In this document: positions 7,116 through 9,817 of the stretch, piece by piece | Layout: each line of letters begins with the position of its first letter | Position numbering within the stretch: position 1 is the stretch's first letter | NCBI GenBank assembly: GCA_021799325.1 | Contig: JAJZAS010000042.1 | Location: forward strand, 1 to 9,817 | Direction of reading: 5' to 3' | DNA: 9,817 bases | Origin: Bacillota bacterium | Lineage (GTDB): Bacteria; Bacillota; Bacilli; Alicyclobacillales; SLC66 | Notes under the pieces: generated by a model | The model's input: only the letters and a program-made list of their open reading frames with translations | Told to the model about the DNA's origin: nothing | Databases searched by the model: none | Position numbers and translations under genes: made by a program

Positions 7116-7440
7116 CTCGACCCACAGTAGGCATGTAGTGAGGATCAAAATAATGCGGGGGTTCCTTCCTTTTGCCCATCAACACGTAAAAAACACCTTG
7201 TTGCATAAACCCCCACAATTCTGCGAGCCATAGGACGACAGAAGAGATACCACTAATCCAACCCACGAGATCTAGTGTATAGAAAAGTCTCGCAATCATA
7301 TAAAAGGTTTCCAGCAAAAAAGTATAGCTAAATAACAAATAGGGGTGCAGACGAAACCTGCGGCTGACTCGGTATAGTAACACAAGGATTAATGCTTGAA
7401 TAATGAGATAGATCCATAAATATTGGCCTAAAAAATTCAT
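7087..7440 (-). CDS. Small membrane protein of unknown function
   Basis: This encodes 117 residues from ATG 7440. Likely membrane spans are residues 5-24 (GQYLWIYLIIQALILVLLYR), about 33-52 and about 57-88, with basic RVSRRFR between the first two, and a polar tail KRKEPPHYFDPHYMPTVGRDAADSRFGS. No family is recognised. The best ribosome binding site, AGGAG at about 7464-7460, is some 20 bases from this ATG and close to another ATG at 7459 in a different frame, so the start is not firmly settled. A probable promoter lies at 7479-7507. The downstream small protein overlaps its last 29 bases in another frame, and the two probably form an operon. Confidence 0.55.
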   Translation of the reverse strand: MNFLGQYLWIYLIIQALILVLLYRVSRRFRLHPYLLFSYTFLLETFYMIARLFYTLDLVGWISGISSVVLWLAELWGFMQQGVFYVLMGKRKEPPHYFDPHYMPTVGRDAADSRFGS

Positions 7441-7459
7441 GACATGTGAAAAAATTCAT
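7430..7459 (-). repeat. Direct repeat ATGAATTTTTT at the start of the small membrane protein gene
   Basis: On the minus strand ATGAATTTTTT occurs at 7459-7449 and again at 7440-7430, 19 bases apart. The first copy sits directly behind the AGGAG ribosome binding site, the second is the apparent start of the membrane protein. Because 19 is not a multiple of three, the two ATGs are in different frames. A local duplication is one explanation. Confidence 0.55.
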
Positions 7460-7478
7460 TCTCCTCATAGAATCTATT

Positions 7479-7507
7479 ATTTTAATTGTGAAAAAAATAC
7501 CAAACAA
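7479..7507 (-). promoter_or_regulatory. Probable promoter of the small membrane protein operon
   Basis: On the minus strand TTGTTT (7507-7502) and TAAAAT (7484-7479) are 17 bases apart. The -10 box matches five of six consensus bases; the -35 matches only three. The surrounding sequence is very AT-rich, so chance matches are likely. Confidence 0.4.
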
Positions 7508-7542
7508 AATAAATAATATTCTTTCTAATTTTATCATTTCCA

Positions 7543-7571
7543 TTGACTTATTAAGGCAGGATGATTAATGT
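7543..7571 (+). promoter_or_regulatory. Possible promoter of the chemotaxis receptor gene
   Basis: TTGACT at 7543-7548 matches five of six -35 bases. At a 17-base spacing the -10 position reads TAATGT (7566-7571), a poor match. I see no SigD motif (TAAA then GCCGATAT), which often drives receptor genes in Bacilli. Confidence 0.3.
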
Positions 7572-7577
7572 ATGAAT

Positions 7578-7599
7578 TAAATGATTGTTCATTCATTTA
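7578..7599. repeat. Inverted repeat TAAATGA / TCATTTA before the chemotaxis receptor gene
   Basis: TAAATGA at 7578-7584 and TCATTTA at 7593-7599 are exact inverted copies around eight bases, ending six bases before the AGGGGAG ribosome binding site (7605-7611). It could be an operator or a weak leader hairpin; in such AT-rich sequence it may also be chance. Confidence 0.3.
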
Positions 7600-7617
7600 T
7601 GGGTAGGGGAGATAACT

Positions 7618-8883
7618 GTGCCTAAAACCACTTCATTATTTGCCTATTTAATGCGAACCATAATTCTAGCCTTAATCGGTGCATTGATACTTATTTCTGC
7701 CATTCTTCTCCTCAATCATATCAAAGGGAATTTGTTTTGGTCACTTGATATTGAAATCACTATTGGTTGTCTTATAATGGGTGCCCTTATTAGCTTTGTT
7801 AACTATCGTAAATTTCTGGCACCGATCCCTTCCTTAATTCATAATGTCGTTGAATTCGGAAAGGGGAATTTTACCGTCCACTTTGATGAGGCAAAAAGCG
7901 GAGAACTTGCTCCTATCGCACATGCATTAAACGAAGCCATCCAAAAAATCAGTGTTTTGTTGAATCAAGTGTCAGAAGTTTCAAACAGAGTTTCCGTCTC
8001 TTCCGCCGACCTCAGTTCCAGCACTGAGGAAACCAGCCATTTCACGGAAGAAATTGCAGTCTCCATGGACGCCATGCTGAAAAGTTCACAAGAGCAGACT
8101 GAGAACATGAATCAAACCATGACTCGAATCAAGCACTTGAATGAAAGTGTCAATCAGGTAGTGGAGACCACCAAACAAGCTTCGTTGATTTCAGAAAAGG
8201 CTTCTGACTACGCAGATAAGGGACATGCTGAAATCTCTGTTGCGCTAGCCAAAATGGATCACATCGCTGAAACATTTGATGAACTGATGAATGTCATGGA
8301 GGGTTTAGGGGGATTATCTAATGAAATCAGTCAAATTACGGAGTTGATCACAGAACTCTCGGAACAGACCAACCTCCTCGCATTGAATGCTGCAATTGAA
8401 GCTGCGCGAGCAGGGGAATCGGGCAAGGGATTCGCCGTAGTTGCGGACGAAGTGCGAAAATTGGCAGAAGAATCATCAGGTTCGGCCAAAAAAATAAACG
8501 AACTAATTGAGAAGATTCAACTGGAATCCCAGCATGCAATTCAAGCAGTCAAGTCCAACTCAGATGAATTCAATACAGGGCGCACCGCAGTCCAGGGCTC
8601 AGGCAATGCATTCCAGCAAATTACGGAATCCATCCAGCTTGCGGTGCAACAAATGCAACAGCTATTGAAAACCACGAATGAACTCATGAATGTCAGCGGT
8701 CAAGTCTCGGATTTGTCCCATCAACTTAAAATCGCCCAACAGGATGTTGCAGATAAAGTCAAACACTCGACTGCATCGACAGAGCAACAGTTGGCCACCA
8801 TTGAGGAGATTTCATCGTCCTCAAGCTCACTCGCAGAAGTGGCCAGCCAATTGCAAGCCGTGATCAAAGAGTTTCAGGTCTAA
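7618..8883 (+). CDS. Methyl-accepting chemotaxis protein with minimal extracellular loop
   Basis: This encodes 421 residues. Two membrane spans, about 13-33 and 46-63, enclose only about a dozen outside residues (NHIKGNLFWSLDI), so there is no extracellular ligand-binding domain. A HAMP-like segment follows at about 64-118 (P70, GKGNFTV, GELAPIAHALNEA), then a long coiled-coil signalling region. The hairpin tip that contacts CheA and CheW is clear at about 249-290 (EQTNLLALNAAIEAARAGESGKGFAVVADEVRKLAEES). GTG 7618 is chosen because AGGGGAG at 7605-7611 lies six bases upstream and the first span follows at once. No other chemotaxis gene is in the window, so it is an orphan receptor. With so little exposed, it more likely senses something in the membrane or cytoplasm, or is an accessory receptor in arrays; this is inference. 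Confidence 0.92.
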   Translation: MPKTTSLFAYLMRTIILALIGALILISAILLLNHIKGNLFWSLDIEITIGCLIMGALISFVNYRKFLAPIPSLIHNVVEFGKGNFTVHFDEAKSGELAPIAHALNEAIQKISVLLNQVSEVSNRVSVSSADLSSSTEETSHFTEEIAVSMDAMLKSSQEQTENMNQTMTRIKHLNESVNQVVETTKQASLISEKASDYADKGHAEISVALAKMDHIAETFDELMNVMEGLGGLSNEISQITELITELSEQTNLLALNAAIEAARAGESGKGFAVVADEVRKLAEESSGSAKKINELIEKIQLESQHAIQAVKSNSDEFNTGRTAVQGSGNAFQQITESIQLAVQQMQQLLKTTNELMNVSGQVSDLSHQLKIAQQDVADKVKHSTASTEQQLATIEEISSSSSSLAEVASQLQAVIKEFQV

Positions 8884-9566
8884 GCGATTAACTTGGCAAC
8901 AGCATACGCGACAAAAGCGGCAATCCCGCCAACAAGCATGGTTTGTAATGCACTTTTCACAGGTTTAGCTCCTGTGAACTTGCCTTTTACCCATCCAAAT
9001 ATAAAGAGCGCTGCGAGTGTTGCAATGACGGAAATCCACAGGGCATGTGACGGGGTATGGATAAATATATAGGGGGATAAAGGAATCAATCCGCCTACAA
9101 TATAAGAAATGCCGATAGTCAAAGAACTGTTTCTCGCCCGTTTGGGATCAGGAGTTTCCAAGCCCAATTCATATTTCATCATAAAATCAAGCCATTTGTC
9201 ATGGTCCTTCGTGATGGCTGTTACTGCTTTTTCCATCGCTTCTCCATCAATTCCCCATGTTCGAACGATGTCTTCGACTTCTTGGCGCTCCCGTTCCGGC
9301 AACTCGACAATTTCCCTACGCTCGCGCGCTTCCTCTGACTGGTAGTGTTCGCGGTCAGTTCTTGCCGCCAGGTAACCGCCAAGCCCCATTGCAATGGACC
9401 CTGCCGCGATCTCTGCGAGACCCGCAGTGACGACAAGCACCGTTGTAGATACTGCTCCGGAGAGACCGGCGGCGAGAGCAAACGGAACCGTCAGTCCGTC
9501 AGACATCCCAATCACGATATCGCGTATCACTTCTGATGACTCAAAATGTTGTTCTACATGCACCAT
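8880..9566 (-). CDS. VIT/CCC1-family Fe2+/Mn2+ transporter
   Basis: This encodes 228 residues. The first span carries the family signature DIVIGMSDGLTVPFALAAGLSGA with Asp23; the second, AEIAAGSIAMGLGGYLAA, carries Met60. In plant VIT1 the equivalent Asp and Met line the ion path. A Glu- and Arg-rich cytoplasmic segment (about 70-140) matches the metal-binding helices of VIT proteins, and three more spans follow (about 149-169, 175-193, 207-227). Family members export ferrous iron or manganese from the cytosol by proton exchange. The start is ATG 9566, with AAGGAG at 9580-9575 eight bases away; an upstream in-frame start ten codons earlier has no such support. Its TAG overlaps the stop of the convergent receptor gene by four bases, with no terminator visible. 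It diverges from the partial gene at 9719. Confidence 0.93.
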   Translation of the reverse strand: MVHVEQHFESSEVIRDIVIGMSDGLTVPFALAAGLSGAVSTTVLVVTAGLAEIAAGSIAMGLGGYLAARTDREHYQSEEARERREIVELPERERQEVEDIVRTWGIDGEAMEKAVTAITKDHDKWLDFMMKYELGLETPDPKRARNSSLTIGISYIVGGLIPLSPYIFIHTPSHALWISVIATLAALFIFGWVKGKFTGAKPVKSALQTMLVGGIAAFVAYAVAKLIA

Positions 9567-9594
9567 TGTTATTACTCCTTTAATTTTATAAAAC

Positions 9595-9621
9595 ATACAT
9601 CATACTCATGAATGTATTATA
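9595..9621 (-). promoter_or_regulatory. Probable -10 box and inverted repeat upstream of the VIT transporter gene
   Basis: On the minus strand a perfect TATAAT lies at 9621-9616, with no good -35 hexamer at the expected distance. ATACAT at 9595-9600 and ATGTAT at 9612-9617 form a 6-base inverted repeat over the predicted start of transcription, where a metal-responsive repressor could bind. It does not match a clear Fur or MntR box, so the operator idea is weak. Confidence 0.35.
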
Positions 9622-9646
9622 AAATAAATTGATAGATTTTCCTAAT

Positions 9647-9675
9647 TTGCATCAAAAATTTTCTCGTCAGATAAT
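9647..9675 (+). promoter_or_regulatory. SigA promoter of the partial gene at the right edge
   Basis: TTGCAT at 9647-9652 and GATAAT at 9670-9675 are 17 bases apart. Transcription would begin near 9682, about 37 bases before the TTG start at 9719. Confidence 0.55.
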
Positions 9676-9718
9676 GAAAACAAATTGATGATCTGCATAG
9701 ATGCAAGGAGCGATACGA

Positions 9719-9817
9719 TTGTTACAGTTTATATCATGGCAACAGGCTTGGGCGCTCTTAGCGTTAGTACTCGCAGGCGGCCTGATCATGGCAAAATTGA
9801 CAGAAAGGCCAGATCGG
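9719..9817 (+). CDS. N-terminus of a probable membrane protein (cut by window edge)
   Basis: Thirty-three codons are visible from a TTG at 9719, with AAGGAG at 9705-9710 eight bases upstream. They read as a short polar start, a hydrophobic span of about 16 residues (AWALLALVLAGGLIMA), then the charged KLTERPDR. This fits the first membrane helix of a permease or anchored protein, but too little is present to name a family. A competing ATG at 9736 in another frame gives an unconvincing Arg-rich peptide and has no ribosome binding site. Confidence 0.6.
   Translation, partial: MLQFISWQQAWALLALVLAGGLIMAKLTERPDR

Noticed and set aside
6855..7440. Toxin-antitoxin or phage-holin system for the small gene pair
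   Set aside because: Small size and a membrane protein are suggestive, but there are no recognisable toxin, antitoxin or holin motifs and the gene order gives no support.
7328..7543. Minus-strand frame of 71 codons with a hydrophobic start (LERILFILFGIFF)
   Set aside because: It overlaps the promoter and first third of the small membrane protein gene, its tail is low-quality sequence, and only an internal ATG is near a ribosome binding site. It is kept in mind only because of the duplicated ATGAATTTTTT.

Overview
The window looks like ordinary chromosome from a Gram-positive Firmicute of the class Bacilli. The signs are strong AAGGAG-type ribosome binding sites, frequent GTG and TTG starts, SigA-type promoters with 17-base spacers, a secreted LysM-NlpC/P60 wall hydrolase, a Gram-positive HemY-type oxidase and moderate base composition. 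An Alicyclobacillaceae-like soil or acidophilic bacillus is a guess, not a demonstrated assignment. I see no tRNA, rRNA, CRISPR array, insertion sequence, phage gene or defence system.

Layout, left to right. Positions 1-2115 (minus) hold a two-gene operon, tldD followed by pmbA/tldE, encoding the two subunits of the TldD/TldE zinc metalloprotease; pmbA runs off the left edge. Diverging from it at 2285 (plus) is a solitary hemY/cgoX, which makes coproporphyrin in the Gram-positive heme route. Its 3' end overlaps by 11 bases a convergent gene (3699-4535, minus) for an exported peptidoglycan hydrolase with two LysM repeats. Diverging from that is an NAD(P)H-dependent FMN reductase (4731-5267, plus) with a good promoter and a clear terminator. 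Next is a COG2509-type FAD-dependent dehydrogenase (5393-6817, plus), also with its own promoter. Its end lies in a perfect 22-bp hairpin shared with the opposite strand.

Positions 6855-7440 (minus) carry two small overlapping genes that I do not recognise: a multi-span membrane protein and a short basic protein. Then come an orphan methyl-accepting chemotaxis protein with almost no extracellular domain (7618-8883, plus), a VIT/CCC1-family Fe2+/Mn2+ transporter (8880-9566, minus, convergent with a 4-base overlap), and the first 33 codons of a gene for a protein with a hydrophobic N-terminus (9719 to the right edge, plus).

Apart from tldD-pmbA and possibly the small overlapping pair, every gene appears to be its own transcription unit, alternating in direction. 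Several products handle redox cofactors or metals (heme synthesis, two flavoproteins, a metal transporter, a zinc protease). Nothing in the sequence ties them into one pathway. I did not find a convincing new multi-gene system. The least explained region is the small gene pair at 6855-7440.
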